From Paenibacillus sp. N3.4 (GTDB lineage Bacteria > Bacillota > Bacilli > Paenibacillales > NBRC-103111), in contig NZ_VRTT01000027.1 of the NCBI RefSeq assembly GCF_008017805.1, positions 1 to 64,000 of the forward strand: a DNA stretch of 64,000 nucleotides, read 5' to 3'. A model generated the notes under the pieces. That model made no database searches. It saw only the letters and a program-made list of their open reading frames with translations, and had not been told where the DNA came from. Every line of letters starts with the position of its first letter. Position 1 is the stretch's first letter. This document shows positions 17,895-28,620 of this stretch, in pieces. The translations under genes were made by a program, and so were the position numbers.

Positions 17895-17918
17895 TAAAAA
17901 CCCCCTATATCTAGGGGG
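17895..17918 (-). terminator. terminator after yajQ
   Basis: CCCCCTA / TAGGGGG stem with TATC loop and TTTTT on the minus strand. A second small palindrome (CCCTATAGGG) lies 20 bases further on, before rimO. Confidence 0.9.
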
Positions 17919-17947
17919 AACTGGTCAATAAAACCTTTTATGTAACC

Positions 17948-18439
17948 TTATTTCAAATTCACGAATTGCAAATCAAGAGAAATATCGGCTTTGCGAAGCA
18001 GTGATATGACGGCTTGAAGATCATCTCTGCTTTTGCCTGTCACACGAATTTGATCACCTTGAACTTGCGTCTTCACTTTGAGTTTGGAATCGCGGATTAA
18101 TATATTTATCTTTTTGGAATTCTCTTGATCGACACCTTGTTTCATGCTAATTTTCTGTCTTACGGTTGAAGAGGCAGCAGGCTCAACTTTACTATACTCC
18201 AGATTCTTAACGGAGATACCGCGTTTAGTCATTTTAGCATGCATAATGTCTAAAACGTTCTGCAGCTTAAACTCATCATCCGAGATGACAACCAGTTGAT
18301 CTTTTTCCAATTTAATGCTGCTTTTACTACCTTTAAAGTCAAAGCGGGTCAAAATCTCTTTCTCGGCCTGCTGAATGGCGTTGGTTAATTCCTGTAAATC
18401 TACTTTGGACACAATATCAAACGAACATTCTGAACTCAT
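17948..18439 (-). CDS. yajQ: YajQ family nucleotide-binding protein
   Basis: A 163-residue protein with two ferredoxin-like domains: [12 protein letters not shown] at the start, [12 protein letters not shown] in the middle and [30 protein letters not shown] near the end are family hallmarks. Members bind nucleotides; a Xanthomonas homologue binds cyclic di-GMP. Single gene between two terminators. A TATAAT stands at 18476-18481 on the minus strand, with only a poor -35. Confidence 0.92.
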   Translation of the reverse strand: MSSECSFDIVSKVDLQELTNAIQQAEKEILTRFDFKGSKSSIKLEKDQLVVISDDEFKLQNVLDIMHAKMTKRGISVKNLEYSKVEPAASSTVRQKISMKQGVDQENSKKINILIRDSKLKVKTQVQGDQIRVTGKSRDDLQAVISLLRKADISLDLQFVNLK

Positions 18440-18492
18440 TTTAGCAAAACATCCTTTCCATCAAAATACAATAGCATTATAGCAAGAAGCTG

Positions 18493-18538
18493 TAAAAAAA
18501 GAAACATCACGTAGCCCACAGCTTAGGCTGGATGTTTC
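18493..18538 (-). terminator. terminator after rodZ
   Basis: GAAACATC (18531-18538 side) pairs with GATGTTTC, with an inner AGCC/GGCT stem, followed by TTTTTTT on the minus strand. Confidence 0.88.
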
Positions 18539-18583
18539 TTCGTATGCATCATTACCCGGGAAAGCGCAGGAAACGTCAAAATG

Positions 18584-19459
18584 CTAGTTTTTTTGCAAAT
18601 TAAGTTGGATTCGCTTTGGATTAGGCGTATCGCCCACGGGAATGACGGTACCATTCACATTTAGTTCCAGAGCACTCGCTGCCCCCACATTTAAATAAGC
18701 TGAGCTTACTAAATCGAAGGCATCGGTATCTCCAGCATTATAAAGCTTCTGTCTAAGCATGTTTTCTTTAGCGCCATCTGCTGCAAGGGAATCGATGCGT
18801 ATCCAGCATGCCCCTGTAATCTTCATCTTAATATTTAGATTCGCAGTTCCGGTAATCGTGTAATTGTCTACACCCTTCTCACTATTGCTAAATTTAACCT
18901 GAACAGCAGCGGGTGTTTGTGTCGGCACAGGTGTCGGGGTTGGCGTTGGAAGAGGCGCCACTTTACCATCACCGGATGCATTCGACTTAACGCTTGAAGA
19001 AGGATTCGTGGAGTTCGTAATCCTTGAAGATTGTGTCTGTGATGGCTTCTGATCTGCTGGCGTTCCTTTATAATTCTTGTAGGTATAGTAGTATACGATA
19101 CCAAAAATAAGAAGAATGAAGCAAATAAACATGACACTTGAAGCCCAACGACTCAATTTCTCTGTATTACGAACACTCGTTCTATTCGTACGAATGGTCT
19201 CCACTACAGGTTTATCTACGATCAGGGAGGGATTTGTCGTTTGGTACATATTCAGTACTTCAGTTGGATCAAGTCCCACCGCTTCTGCATAGCTTTTGAT
19301 GAATGCACGAACATAAAAACTGCCAGGGAGTACTTTGTAGTTCCCTTCTTCAATCGCTTCCAAATAGCGCTTTCGAATTTTCGTAACTTCCTGAAGATCA
19401 TCCAGTGATATTTTTCTCTCCAAGCGTGTTTTGCGTAAAATATTTCCTAGATCAGACAT
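18584..19459 (-). CDS. rodZ: RodZ-like cytoskeletal/HTH membrane protein (YmfM)
   Basis: The 291-residue protein has an N-terminal Cro/CI-type helix-turn-helix (GNILRKTRLERKISLDDLQE), one membrane helix (VMFICFILLIFGIVYYY), a Pro/Thr-rich linker (PTPTPTPVPTQTP) and an extracellular DUF4115 domain, the RodZ layout. RodZ couples MreB to the cell-wall elongation machine. The ATG at 19459 is placed behind GGAGGTGA; two upstream in-frame starts lack sites. It stands in the ymf-pgsA region as in B. subtilis. Confidence 0.9.
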   Translation of the reverse strand: MSDLGNILRKTRLERKISLDDLQEVTKIRKRYLEAIEEGNYKVLPGSFYVRAFIKSYAEAVGLDPTEVLNMYQTTNPSLIVDKPVVETIRTNRTSVRNTEKLSRWASSVMFICFILLIFGIVYYYTYKNYKGTPADQKPSQTQSSRITNSTNPSSSVKSNASGDGKVAPLPTPTPTPVPTQTPAAVQVKFSNSEKGVDNYTITGTANLNIKMKITGACWIRIDSLAADGAKENMLRQKLYNAGDTDAFDLVSSAYLNVGAASALELNVNGTVIPVGDTPNPKRIQLNLQKN

Positions 19460-19508
19460 ATGGTCACCTCCCCGCAAGAGTCGTAGTTATGTATAGACGC
19501 TACTAACA

Positions 19509-20273
19509 TTAAAATGGTTCGGATGTGTATGTAAATGAATCGTAATTGATCTCTTCATCCGGGCTGTTTCTCAGCTCAATGATATAATTAAAGTCATTAT
19601 AAGTGTATTCGGATTCCCGGATAAAGATATCCGGATGCTCAATAACCTTCGTTGATGGCATGGCCATAATGTCTTGCAGAAGGCTGTAATGCTTCTCGTT
19701 GGAACGAATCGTCGAAACAATCCCATCAATAATATACACATTATTAGGGGTCATCTCGTCTTCCGAAAGCTGACTGCGAACGGTTTGTCTTAGCAGGGTA
19801 GACGAAACGAAAGTCCATCGTTTGTTGGAACACACACTTCCGGCAATAATCGATTCAGTCTTACCTACTCGCGGCATGCCACGAAGCCCAACAACCTGAT
19901 TGCCCTCGCGCTTGAATATTTCTCCAAGAAAATCAACTAGCAATCCCAGCTCATCCCGTGTGAATCGGAACGTCTTGCGATCATCGGAATCACGTTCAAT
20001 ATAACGACCATGGCGAACAGCCAAAATATCAACAAGTTTAGGGGGTCTCAAAGCTGTGATTGTAATATTATCTACTTTTCTCAGCATTTTACCCATTAAG
20101 TCAATTTTTTCTTCATCGTTTGTCTGCAAAAGCATACCTCGGGTACGATCTTCAACCCCATTAATCGTTACAATGTTAATATCGAGCATCCCCATCAGAG
20201 AGGCGATATCCCCAAGTAAACCCGGGCGGTTTTTGTGAATCTTATATTCCATGTACCACTCTTTAACGTCCAA
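19509..20273 (-). CDS. ymfK: YmfK family protein (DUF3388), ACT-like N-terminus
   Basis: The N-terminal part (EYKIHKNRPGLLGDIASLMG) looks like an ACT ligand-binding domain; the rest (GLRGMPRVGKTESIIAGSVC) includes a GxxRVGKTE segment resembling a P-loop, as in the conserved Bacillales YmfK family. Function is unknown. The start is uncertain: TTG at 20273 has GAGGTG six bases upstream and gives 254 aa, close to the family; a longer frame to 20321 exists. The gene lies directly upstream of rodZ (about 50 bases), suggesting co-transcription. Confidence 0.75.
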   Translation of the reverse strand: MDVKEWYMEYKIHKNRPGLLGDIASLMGMLDINIVTINGVEDRTRGMLLQTNDEEKIDLMGKMLRKVDNITITALRPPKLVDILAVRHGRYIERDSDDRKTFRFTRDELGLLVDFLGEIFKREGNQVVGLRGMPRVGKTESIIAGSVCSNKRWTFVSSTLLRQTVRSQLSEDEMTPNNVYIIDGIVSTIRSNEKHYSLLQDIMAMPSTKVIEHPDIFIRESEYTYNDFNYIIELRNSPDEEINYDSFTYTSEPF

Positions 20274-20377
20274 TCTTTCCACCTCATCGCAATATCTGTA
20301 ACGATCAACGTTACTACTCAATAATTTCTGCAGTTTTCGTCAAAATCCTTTTTTTTATCCAACTAAAGACACAATTA

Positions 20378-21222
20378 TTATTTTATTTTTAGTTCTTTCA
20401 GCTCTTGTTCGTTATAATTTGATTTACCTGCTTGCCAAGTATGATTCATCATGACTGCAAGGCGGTTTTCAAATATTTTTGTCCAATCCAGCTCTGTTGA
20501 TAAAGAACTCACCATATCCATGACAGACACACCAAGGGTCTTTGCTTTCTGTATGGAAGCCGCATCCGTTGGCGTATAAAAATAATCCAGTTGGCTGCAT
20601 GATGTCTGGTTTGATAAGCCAATTGTTGAAACCACTGTGGATTATTATCGAGTAAAACAATATGGTCAGCTTCTTCGGAAGGTGCCCACGCGGAAGGAAT
20701 TGGATGATCACCACTCGTAACCCATTCTACAGCGACATTGCTTGCCAATAAGTCTTTCATCCACTTATTTTTTAGATTTTCTACTTGTAGCGGGTCGATT
20801 TGCATGAGGGAAGCAGCGTCAGTAGCTATGCTCCCATTGACATCCAATTGACTTTGTAAAAATGTCCATTTCCCCGGTATACTTCCTTGCTGAATAAGAG
20901 TATTTGCAGAGGGAAATAGTTCATTTCCTATCACATATATGTAATCATAAGTTCTTTCCTTCAAACTTATTACTGTTTTTTCATCCAGTAGATTTACATC
21001 TTTGATCCAGTCATAGGCAATAAATTGGGCATCCCTCCATTGCTGAAGTGCAGTCCCTACTGATAATTTCGTTGCTTCAGACAAGGTTGGCGATGTTAGC
21101 ATAAGAACGGAAATCTTCTTATCCAACAGGTCTTGTTTAATGACCGGAATGCCGCGGTTTCCACAACCCGTTACAAGTAAAGAAATAAGCAATAGAACGA
21201 ACATATAACGTTTTATGTACAT
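20378..21222 (-). CDS. predicted lipoprotein of unknown function, frameshifted
   Basis: The N-terminus MYIKRYMFVLLLISLLVTGC is a lipoprotein signal with a clear lipobox (LVTGC), so the protein is probably anchored outside the membrane. The body (KKISVLMLTSPTLSEATKLS, YDYIYVIGNELFPSANTLI) has the alternating strand-helix pattern of periplasmic-binding-protein folds, perhaps of the BMP/Med type; this is inference. The frame breaks near 20584, where ATTATT should be ATTTATT; repair gives 281 aa ending LKELKIK. It sits alone between ymfJ and ymfK. Confidence 0.7.
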
Positions 21223-21256
21223 GAAATTAAGATTCCTTTCGTTCTTATAAAAGCAT

Positions 21257-21281
21257 GCAAAAGCCTCCGAAAGAGGAGGCT
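21257..21281 (-). terminator. terminator after ymfJ
   Basis: AGCCTCC / GGAGGCT stem followed by TTTTGC on the minus strand; 35 bases behind the ymfJ stop. Confidence 0.85.
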
Positions 21282-21316
21282 CTCACATATAACCTTATTG
21301 AATTGTAAAACGGTTA

Positions 21317-21568
21317 TTAGGCTTTGTCTACTAATTTTACCATGAGGCGAGCAAGCGTGCGTTTCTCTTGCTCATCCCCCGCATCCCATAACTCTTTGAG
21401 CACACGTTCCTGCTCATTTTCGGGATCTACCTTATTAGCCAAAAATTCGCCAATTTGAAAAGCAAGTTTTGAGACCGTTTCTTCGTTCATCCCTGCATGT
21501 CCAGCTTGACTCACACGTTCTGCCAGAAACTCTTTCCACTTGTCGAATGCTTTAAGTACAGTAGCCAT
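21317..21568 (-). CDS. ymfJ: YmfJ family protein (DUF3243)
   Basis: An 83-residue helical protein starting MATVLKAFDKWKEFLAERVS, the DUF3243 family conserved beside the ymfFHI genes in Bacillales. The ATG at 21568 follows AAGGAGG. No function is known. It is closed by a terminator. Confidence 0.85.
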   Translation of the reverse strand: MATVLKAFDKWKEFLAERVSQAGHAGMNEETVSKLAFQIGEFLANKVDPENEQERVLKELWDAGDEQEKRTLARLMVKLVDKA

Positions 21569-21662
21569 TGTAGGAAGCCTCCTTGAATTGTGAGAAATGG
21601 TCATTACGTACTTAATATTCGCTTTTCAAACCGAATTTATGCGTAAGGCGCCGCTCATCCAA

Positions 21663-22415
21663 TTACGTTAACCAACCGCCATTGGGACTAATAATTTGCC
21701 CTGTAATATAACCGGATTCCGGTAATGCCAGAAAATAGACAAGAGAAGCAATTTCGTCAGGCAAAGCAAAACGACCTACCGGAATTTCATTCGCAATGGC
21801 AGCCTGTTCCTCGGGTTGAAAGCCAGACATCATATCGGTATGTACAGGTCCGGGTGCGACCGCATTCACCGTGACACCGGAAGGGGCAAGCTCCCTCGCC
21901 AACGCTTTCGTGAAAGCATTCAGCCCCCCCTTTGCTGTTGAATATACGACTTCACATGAAGCGCCCGAAATACCCCAAATGGAAGACACATTAATAATGC
22001 GGCCATACTTTTGCTGGATGAGAGAAGGCATGAACGCTTGTGTACATAGAAAGGCTCCCTTTAGATTAACATCCATAATCAGATCCCAATCCTCTTCACT
22101 TACATCAGAGAGCAATCCATAATGGGCAAGACCCGCGTTATTCACAATAATATCGGGAACCATCTCTCTTTGATCTAACTTTTCTTGCATTTTACTAATT
22201 TGATCACGATAGCGAATGTCCGCTGAAACGGTCAACACCTTGGTGCCGTGCTTCATACAGGAGCGAGCAACTTCATTAGCCGCTTCATGCGAATCGCGAT
22301 AATGAATGACGACATTCATCCCAACTGAAGCGAAACGCTCGGCAATAGCAGCACCAATGCCTCTGCTGGCTCCTGTAATTAAAACCGTTTGTTCTTTAAA
22401 GGGTTTAACCAACAT
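21663..22415 (-). CDS. ymfI: short-chain dehydrogenase/reductase (YmfI, FabG-like)
   Basis: A classical SDR of 250 aa: cofactor motif TGASRGIGAAIA, NNAGLAHYG, catalytic Ser in INVSSIWG and YxxxK in YSTAKGG. It probably uses NADP(H), but the substrate is unknown. The ATG at 22415 overlaps the ymfH stop (TGATG); a GTG one codon earlier is also possible. It closes the ymfF-ymfH-ymfI group. Confidence 0.88.
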   Translation of the reverse strand: MLVKPFKEQTVLITGASRGIGAAIAERFASVGMNVVIHYRDSHEAANEVARSCMKHGTKVLTVSADIRYRDQISKMQEKLDQREMVPDIIVNNAGLAHYGLLSDVSEEDWDLIMDVNLKGAFLCTQAFMPSLIQQKYGRIINVSSIWGISGASCEVVYSTAKGGLNAFTKALARELAPSGVTVNAVAPGPVHTDMMSGFQPEEQAAIANEIPVGRFALPDEIASLVYFLALPESGYITGQIISPNGGWLT

Positions 22416-23703
22416 CACGACGAAACACGACTTTGCACAATGGACACTGCTAGTTTGCTCCAGTCAAAATGCTCGCGGAACCTTACATTAACATCTTCAA
22501 GGGTAAGCTGTTCGTAAACAGGCAAAATATCAAATAAGTCAATCCCTTTAAAGCGATATTTTGTAAATTCATTCGCGATTGATTCCGGAGAATTCATCAT
22601 ACGCAGAAAATTGCCGATTTTCTTTTTGCGGCTCCGTTCAAATGTCAACTGATCAAGACCTGACTTTTTACGCTTTTCTACTTCCTCGCGTATACGCGAA
22701 ACAAGTTGATCCGGGTCTTTGGTATCTCCGCCAATAATCGAGAAGGCATACCCTTCACTAATGTTGTACTCGTGGCCAAAATTATCAGAAATGAGCTGCT
22801 CGTCATAAAGCGATTGATACATATCAGAACTAGAACTGAATAAGATATCCAGCATTAATTTTGTCGTTAATTCTTTGACCAGCAGTGCTTTACCATTTAT
22901 GGAAGGCGCCGCTTCTTTTAGCCCTAATAAACATTTGGGCATGGATACCGGGAGATGAGTTACTTTACGCGATTCTTTTACTTCCAGAGGCTCCTCTGCA
23001 AAAATCGTTCAATTTTCCCCTGTGGCGCAAATGTTTTTGCAGCTTGATTTTCCTTAACTGCATGAAGCACCTCTTGTGCATCAACCCCACCAACAACAAA
23101 CAAACTCATGTTCGATGGGTGATAAAACGTATGATAACATTCATACAAGGTTTCTTTGGAGATTTCAGCAATAGATGCCACCGTACCGGCGATATCGATA
23201 TGGATTGGATGCTTAGCGTAGAGGGATTCAATGAGTCCATAGTAGCTTCTCCAATCTGAATTATCTTGGTACATTTGGATTTCTTGGCCAATAATCCCCT
23301 TTTCCTTCTCCACATTTTCATCTGTAAAATAAGGATTTTGAACAAAATTGATTAATGTAATTAAGTTTTTAATATACTCATTTGTTGAAGAGAATAAGTA
23401 AGCCGTACGGTCAAAGCTGGTAAAAGCATTAGCCGAAGCTCCATGCGAAGCGAACGTAGCAAAAATATCGCCTTCCGGTTCTTCAAACATTTTATGCTCC
23501 AAGAAATGAGCAATCCCATCTGGAACTTGAACCGCATCTTTGCCTTCTACCTGAAAGAAGTTATCAATGGAACCGAATTGGGTTGTGAAGGTCGCATACG
23601 TTTTTTGGAAGCCTTCTTTAGGCAAAATAAACACATGTAGCCCATTATCAAGCTGCTCATGATAAATCGTTTCGTTGAGATGTGGATAAGGTATAGCCTG
23701 CAT
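22415..23703 (-). CDS. ymfH: M16 zinc peptidase YmfH, frameshifted
   Basis: The N-terminal half carries the inverted zinc motif HFLEH (HxxEH) in GIAHFLEHKMFEE, so this subunit is catalytic. The C-terminal half follows in another frame; restoring one G near 22994 (CAGAGGAG to CAGGAGGAG) joins them into 429 aa, family length. It forms a pair with YmfF, four bases upstream, resembling the AlbE/AlbF-type heterodimers. The substrate is unknown. Confidence 0.88.
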
Positions 23704-23706
23704 CGT

Positions 23707-24986
23707 CTATTCTCCCTTCTGATCCCGCAAAAAGTATATCGTATCCAGTTGAACCCGTTTGGCTGCTTCTGCAATGGCAGGAATGGTTACTTGTTCCACA
23801 GATTCAATTAAATTCGAAACCGTACGTTCTTTTCCGGACAAAATAGCATTAAAGTCGAAGGATATTAATTCAAAAGCAGAGTCCTGAATTTCACGAAGTT
23901 GATTAGCAATCATCGCTCTGGTCTGACTCCATTCAACTTCGCTGATTTGGCCCTGTTCAATGGCAGCAAGTTGTTTCTTTATAATTTCAACGGCTTTCTC
24001 GTAGTTTTTCATTTCAATTCCGGATTGGATGGTCAAAATGCCCTTATGTCCGTCAAAACGGGAAGAGGCGTAATAGGCCAAGCTGGCTTTCTCACGTACA
24101 TTTATAAACAACTTGGAGTGCGGATAACCACCTAAAACTCCATTGTACATAAGTGCAGTCGGATAATCCTCATCTCCATAAGAAATATGTGTTCGTAAAC
24201 CCATATTCAACTTGCCTTGATTAACGTCCAGACGCTCCACGACCGTTTTCACTTCTCTTGAAGTTTCCTTTTGCATAGAGGTTTCGTAGCCGACATCCTC
24301 CTTGCGTTCCATTGTGAACGCTTGTTGGACAATCCTTTCTACTTCCGCAAGCGTAGTGTTGCCTACAACATAAACGTCAACGGGGGCAGTGCCAAGCCAC
24401 TGTTTATACTGTTCGTAAAGCATCTGCGAATTAATACCGTCAATCGCTTCAATTTTGCCAAGTGGGTGCAGCCGATAGGGATCATCGCTACACATTTCTT
24501 CCAAACAACGTTCAGCGGCGTAGCGAATTTTATCGTTAATGACGGCTTCAATGCGTTTACGCAAGGTTTGTTTCTCGGCATCCACATATTTATTGCGAAA
24601 ATGCTCATCTTCAAGCGCTGGTCGCGTTAAAGTTTCGCCGACAAATTCAAGACCTTTCCGTAAAAGTGATTCTGAAGAGGATACGAATCGGTCATTAATA
24701 ATATCCATCCGCAATTGAACAATTTGGTAGTCGCCACGTTTATAAATATCAAAACCGAAGCCTGCCCCATATAAATCGTCTAAATACTCGCGGAATTGCT
24801 GTGTTTCCGGCTTCGATTCGGTTCCTCTGCGTAATACAAAGGGCGTTAATGCGGTATTCGTCACCGTATCTTCGTCTAAAGGACGGCCTATGTATACGGA
24901 ATGGCAAATGTCTTAAAACGGTCTGTTGGCAATACATGGATTCGAATGTGATTCCAAGTGCTGCGTTCAAATTGTATATGTGTCAA
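23707..24986 (-). CDS. ymfF: M16-like protein YmfF (non-catalytic partner), frameshifted
   Basis: The protein is an M16-family half-barrel but has no HxxEH: the equivalent segment reads QQFREYLDDLYG. It should be the inactive partner of YmfH. The N-terminus is out of frame until a T is restored near 24900 (ATTCC to ATTTCC); the gene then starts at TTG 24986 (LTHIQFERSTWN), behind AAGGGAG, and has 426 aa. The C-terminus (YFLRDQKGE) ends just before ymfH. Confidence 0.85.
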
Positions 24987-25042
24987 AGGTCGAGTCTCCC
25001 TTCTGTATCCCTAGTATGTAACCATTATATTCCTATACGAAG

Positions 25043-25074
25043 AGGAGAAGCAACCAAAGTTGGTTCCTTCTCCT
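25043..25074 (-). terminator. hairpin after sleB, possible terminator
   Basis: AGGAGAAG and CTTCTCCT pair, with an inner AACCA / TGGTT, 15 bases behind the sleB stop. The following bases are not a T-run, so termination would be weak. Confidence 0.45.
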
Positions 25075-25088
25075 TGTCCTTACACAAA

Positions 25089-25895
25089 TTATTTACAAAA
25101 AATATGCTTACCAATGTTTTTCACTTGAGGTCGACTCCAAATCCACTTGGAAGTAGCTGTTTCTGGGTTGAAATAATAGATACACCCTCCTGTGGGGTCC
25201 CAACCGGTCAGCGCATCCTTGACAGCTTTTTTCGTTGATTCGTCTGGTGTTAACCAAATTTGTCCATCAGCAACTGCTGTGAAAGCACCAGGCTGAAAGA
25301 TTACGCCTGAAACCGTGTTAGGAAAGCTAGCCGACTTTACACGATTTAAAATAACAGCAGCAACGGCAACCTGTCCAATATAAGGTTCACCCCGAGACTC
25401 TCCATGTACGGCATTGGCCATCAAATTAATATCTTGTTCGGATAACCCAAGATTGTTAAAGGGGGTTAAATTAGCGGGTGGTTGGTTGGTATCGCCCGTA
25501 TTCGTATTTTCATTGGCAGCCCCGCTTGAATTTCCGGCGTTACCAGAACCACTGTTAGGGGCAACGGTTGGTTTCCATTCTTTTGTAGCCTCCCATAATC
25601 TCAACTTCGTCTTGGGACCTACAATGCCATCCACCGTCATCCCAAACTCGCCTTGGAATCGTTTGACAGCCAATAACGTCTTATATCCGTAATCACCATC
25701 AATACTGCCACTATAGAAGCCAATGAACTTCAACCGGCCTTGTAGTTCATTTACATCTCCTCCTGTCGCTCCATACCGAACCTCATTTTTACTAAAGGTT
25801 TCTTCCGTTGGTGGATTGAACTTTCCTTTTAACTGAAAAGCAACAACCAATACAAAAACAATACAAAATGTAAGTACAATTAGTCGTTTATTCAT
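25089..25895 (-). CDS. sleB: spore cortex-lytic enzyme SleB
   Basis: SleB degrades cortex peptidoglycan during germination. The 268-residue protein has an N-terminal signal/anchor helix (LIVLTFCIVFVLVVAFQL), a peptidoglycan-binding_1 domain (about 45-105; GDVNELQGRLKFIGFYSGSI), a Ser/Asn/Gly-rich linker and a hydrolase_2 catalytic domain (MANAVHGESRGEPYIGQVAV, GCIYYFNPETATSKW). The Glu in GESRGE is the likely catalytic acid. The ATG at 25895 is near AAGGGG. A sigma-G-like promoter lies 45 bases upstream. The usual partner gene ypeB is not adjacent. Confidence 0.92.
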   Translation of the reverse strand: MNKRLIVLTFCIVFVLVVAFQLKGKFNPPTEETFSKNEVRYGATGGDVNELQGRLKFIGFYSGSIDGDYGYKTLLAVKRFQGEFGMTVDGIVGPKTKLRLWEATKEWKPTVAPNSGSGNAGNSSGAANENTNTGDTNQPPANLTPFNNLGLSEQDINLMANAVHGESRGEPYIGQVAVAAVILNRVKSASFPNTVSGVIFQPGAFTAVADGQIWLTPDESTKKAVKDALTGWDPTGGCIYYFNPETATSKWIWSRPQVKNIGKHIFCK

Positions 25896-25939
25896 TCCCC
25901 TTCTCAACCTCACTTTTCAAATTACAGCCTTTTCTTGCT

Positions 25940-25970
25940 TATTATGAGAAAGTGGGTTCCTGATTATACA
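25940..25970 (-). promoter_or_regulatory. sigma-G-like promoter of sleB
   Basis: Minus strand: TGTATA (25965-25970), 18-base spacer, CATAATA (25940-25946); compare the consensus TGAATA and CATACTA, one mismatch in each. Forespore expression fits SleB. Confidence 0.55.
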
Positions 25971-25997
25971 AAAAAACACCCTCACGAGGAGAGTGTT
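25969..25997 (-). terminator. terminator after ftsK/spoIIIE
   Basis: AACAC-CTC pairs with GAG-GTGTT (one mismatch), followed by TTTTTTT on the minus strand, 21 bases behind the stop. Confidence 0.8.
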
Positions 25998-26017
25998 TTT
26001 TAATTCAAGGTATGTAT

Positions 26018-28555
26018 CTAAGAACTGATACGGGTTTGGTGATATTGTTCAATCGACATAAGGACTTCACGCGGCTTGCTTCCTTCGTAAGGTCCAACTA
26101 CGCCTTTAGCTTCCATTGAGTCCACTAGTCTAGCCGCACGGGTATAACCAACTCTCATACGTCGTTGCAGCAAGGAGACAGAAGCTTGCTTTGCCTCGAG
26201 TACAATTTGAACAGCCTGATCGTATAGTTCATCCTCAAATTCATTTTGTTGCTCTGGCATTTCTTCAACCTGGGGAACCAATTCTTCTTGGTAAACAGCC
26301 TGTTCCTGTGTACGTACGAAGCCTACAACATGTTCTACTTCTTGATCAGATAAAAAGGCGCCTTGTATACGTACGGGCTTTGAAGCGCCTACAGGTAAGT
26401 AGAGCATATCGCCACGTCCAAAAGCTTTTCCGCTCCAACCATATCCAAAATCGTCCGGGAGTCGACTTGGGACGAGACACCAAAGGCTATCCGCGAAGGA
26501 ATATTAGCCTTAATGACGCCTGTAATAACGTCCACAGATGGACGCTGTGTGGCAATAATTAAGTGAATACCCGCTGCACGCGCCATTTGCGCGAGACGAC
26601 AGATGGAATCTTCAACATCATTGGCTGCGACCATCATCAAATCTGCTAATTCATCAACGATAATAACATAGTAAGGCAGCGGAGCTGCTGTTCCCGTCTC
26701 GGTCAGCATGGCATTATATCCTTCAATATTACGCGTTCCGCTCTTCGAAAATAACTCGTACCTCTTCTCCATCTCGACTACTATTTTCTTCAGTGCTAAA
26801 GAGGCGCGACGCGGATCAGTCACCACAGGAGCCAAAAGATGTGGAATTCCGTTATACACATTCAATTCAACCATTTTTGGATCGACCATCAGAAACTTCA
26901 CTTCATTGGGTTTTGCTTTATACAGAATGCTCGTAATAATCCCGTTAATACAAACTGATTTACCAGAACCAGTCGCTCCAGCTACGAGTAAATGAGGCAT
27001 TCGAGCTAAATTACCCACAATAGGCTGACCGGATATATCGCGGCCCAGCACGACCGATAATCTAGCACTGGATTCCTGGAAGGCACTTGTTTCCATCACT
27101 TCACGCATGGTCACGACAGAAACCTCCAGATTCGGAACCTCAATACCAATCGCTGATTTACCCGGAATCGGCGCTTCCATTCGAATATCCTTGGCAGCCA
27201 GAGCCAGCGCAATATCATCCGTTAACGAAACGATTCGGCTCACCTTAACACCAACGTCGGGCTGTATTTCATACCGAGTAACGGCAGGACCTCTAACAAC
27301 TTCCAATACTTCGCGCGTACCCCAAAACTTTCCAAGGTTGCTTCCAGCTTCCTTGCGTTCGCTTTGTAATCCGACATCTCAAAGCCATTTCCCGCAGCAG
27401 GCTTGGCCAATAAATCAAGGGATGGTATTTCATAGGGACGAGTTATGATCTGAGGAGTATCCTGTTGAAATTCCAGTGTGATGGAGTCTTCAGACACATC
27501 TGTCTCTGCAGCTTTGGAAACGGGTTGTGCAATCGGCTGAGACTGAGCCGCGGGCTGTCTAACCACTTGCTGAGCCTCTTGATAAACCTGTTCTTGAAAA
27601 TCCCGGATAATCGGTGTAGCGGGTTGATCCAGAGGTTCCAAATCCGCCACAATTGGTTTTTCGTTAGTTTTATAGACAACTTGCTCATTGTCTTCTTCAT
27701 CCTCTGAGAGCTGCTCCTCTTCGGATTGGGATTTAGCCGCTGTCTTTTTAAAGTTTTCTTTGATTGGTTTGAGAAGTTCCATAATAAGAGGTGTTTTCTT
27801 TACTCGTTTCACCGGTTGGAAAACTTCTTCGTCAATTCATCATCTACGGGTACATAAGAAGCCTTCTTTGCCTTCATGGTACTTCCCCCTGCCGCAGCAG
27901 GTTGCGGCTGACGGTCTTCCCTGTCTTGCAGCCATTCCTTCATTCTTTCCCTAAAATTATGGCTAACATTACTGAATCGTCCGCGAACAATGTTACCCAC
28001 ATCGACATAAGAAATTCCTGTAGCCAGAATAAAGCCCATCACAAATAATGCATATTGAATTAATCTTGCACCCAAATAATCGAACAAGAAATACAAGATA
28101 CTGTACATCAAGGCACCAATCATCCCGCCACCGATTCCGTGTTCAAGTGAAGCTCTACCTGCCTCATTATTTTGCAGTCCCAGTAACATAGCTTGCCAGG
28201 TTGATGAAATGACTTTTCCAGATGCAAATCCGCCCTCAGGGTAAAGCTGTGCAAATAAGTCAATATGATTCTTGATTAACAATCCAAGAATAAAGAGCAG
28301 AATACCTGCTTTCTTAGGTGTAACCAAAGGAGGCCAGGCTCTTTTTATCATCGCATATAGAGCTACGTATATGAAAATCAGCGGTATCAGTGAATACCAG
28401 GTTCCGATGAAAAATCGAAAGAGATAGGTCAGCGAATTGCCTACATGCCCTTGCTGAGCCAAAGCAATGACAGAGAAAATCAAGATCAAAATACCGTATA
28501 ACTCGAATAGCAAACTTGTTTTGATAGCCTTTGCTTTTTTCTTGCGTTTCGCCAC
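26018..28555 (-). CDS. spoIIIE: DNA translocase FtsK/SpoIIIE, three frameshifts
   Basis: The ATPase pumps chromosomal DNA through the division or sporulation septum. The N-terminus has four to five membrane helices, then an acidic and Gln-rich linker, the motor domain with Walker [10 protein letters not shown] and Walker [12 protein letters not shown], and a C-terminal gamma winged helix ([18 protein letters not shown]). Four frame pieces join by restoring one base each near 27822 (TTTTCC to TTTTTCC), 27310 (CGAAG to CGAAAG) and 26419 (TTGGAC to TTGGGAC), giving 846 aa. The start is GTG 28555 behind GGGGGTGA. Since the gene is needed for sporulation, the breaks are probably sequence errors. 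Whether it serves as SpoIIIE only or also in vegetative division cannot be told. Confidence 0.92.
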
Positions 28556-28620
28556 GCTTGTCACCCCCAAGACCACATTATACCATAATTGCCTTGAGGG
28601 ATGATACAAAAGAACCTAGC

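Noticed and set aside
26018-28555. Programmed frameshifting in ftsK/spoIIIE
   Set aside because: Three breaks at unrelated sites without slippery heptamers or stimulatory structures; the same kind of break occurs in many other genes.
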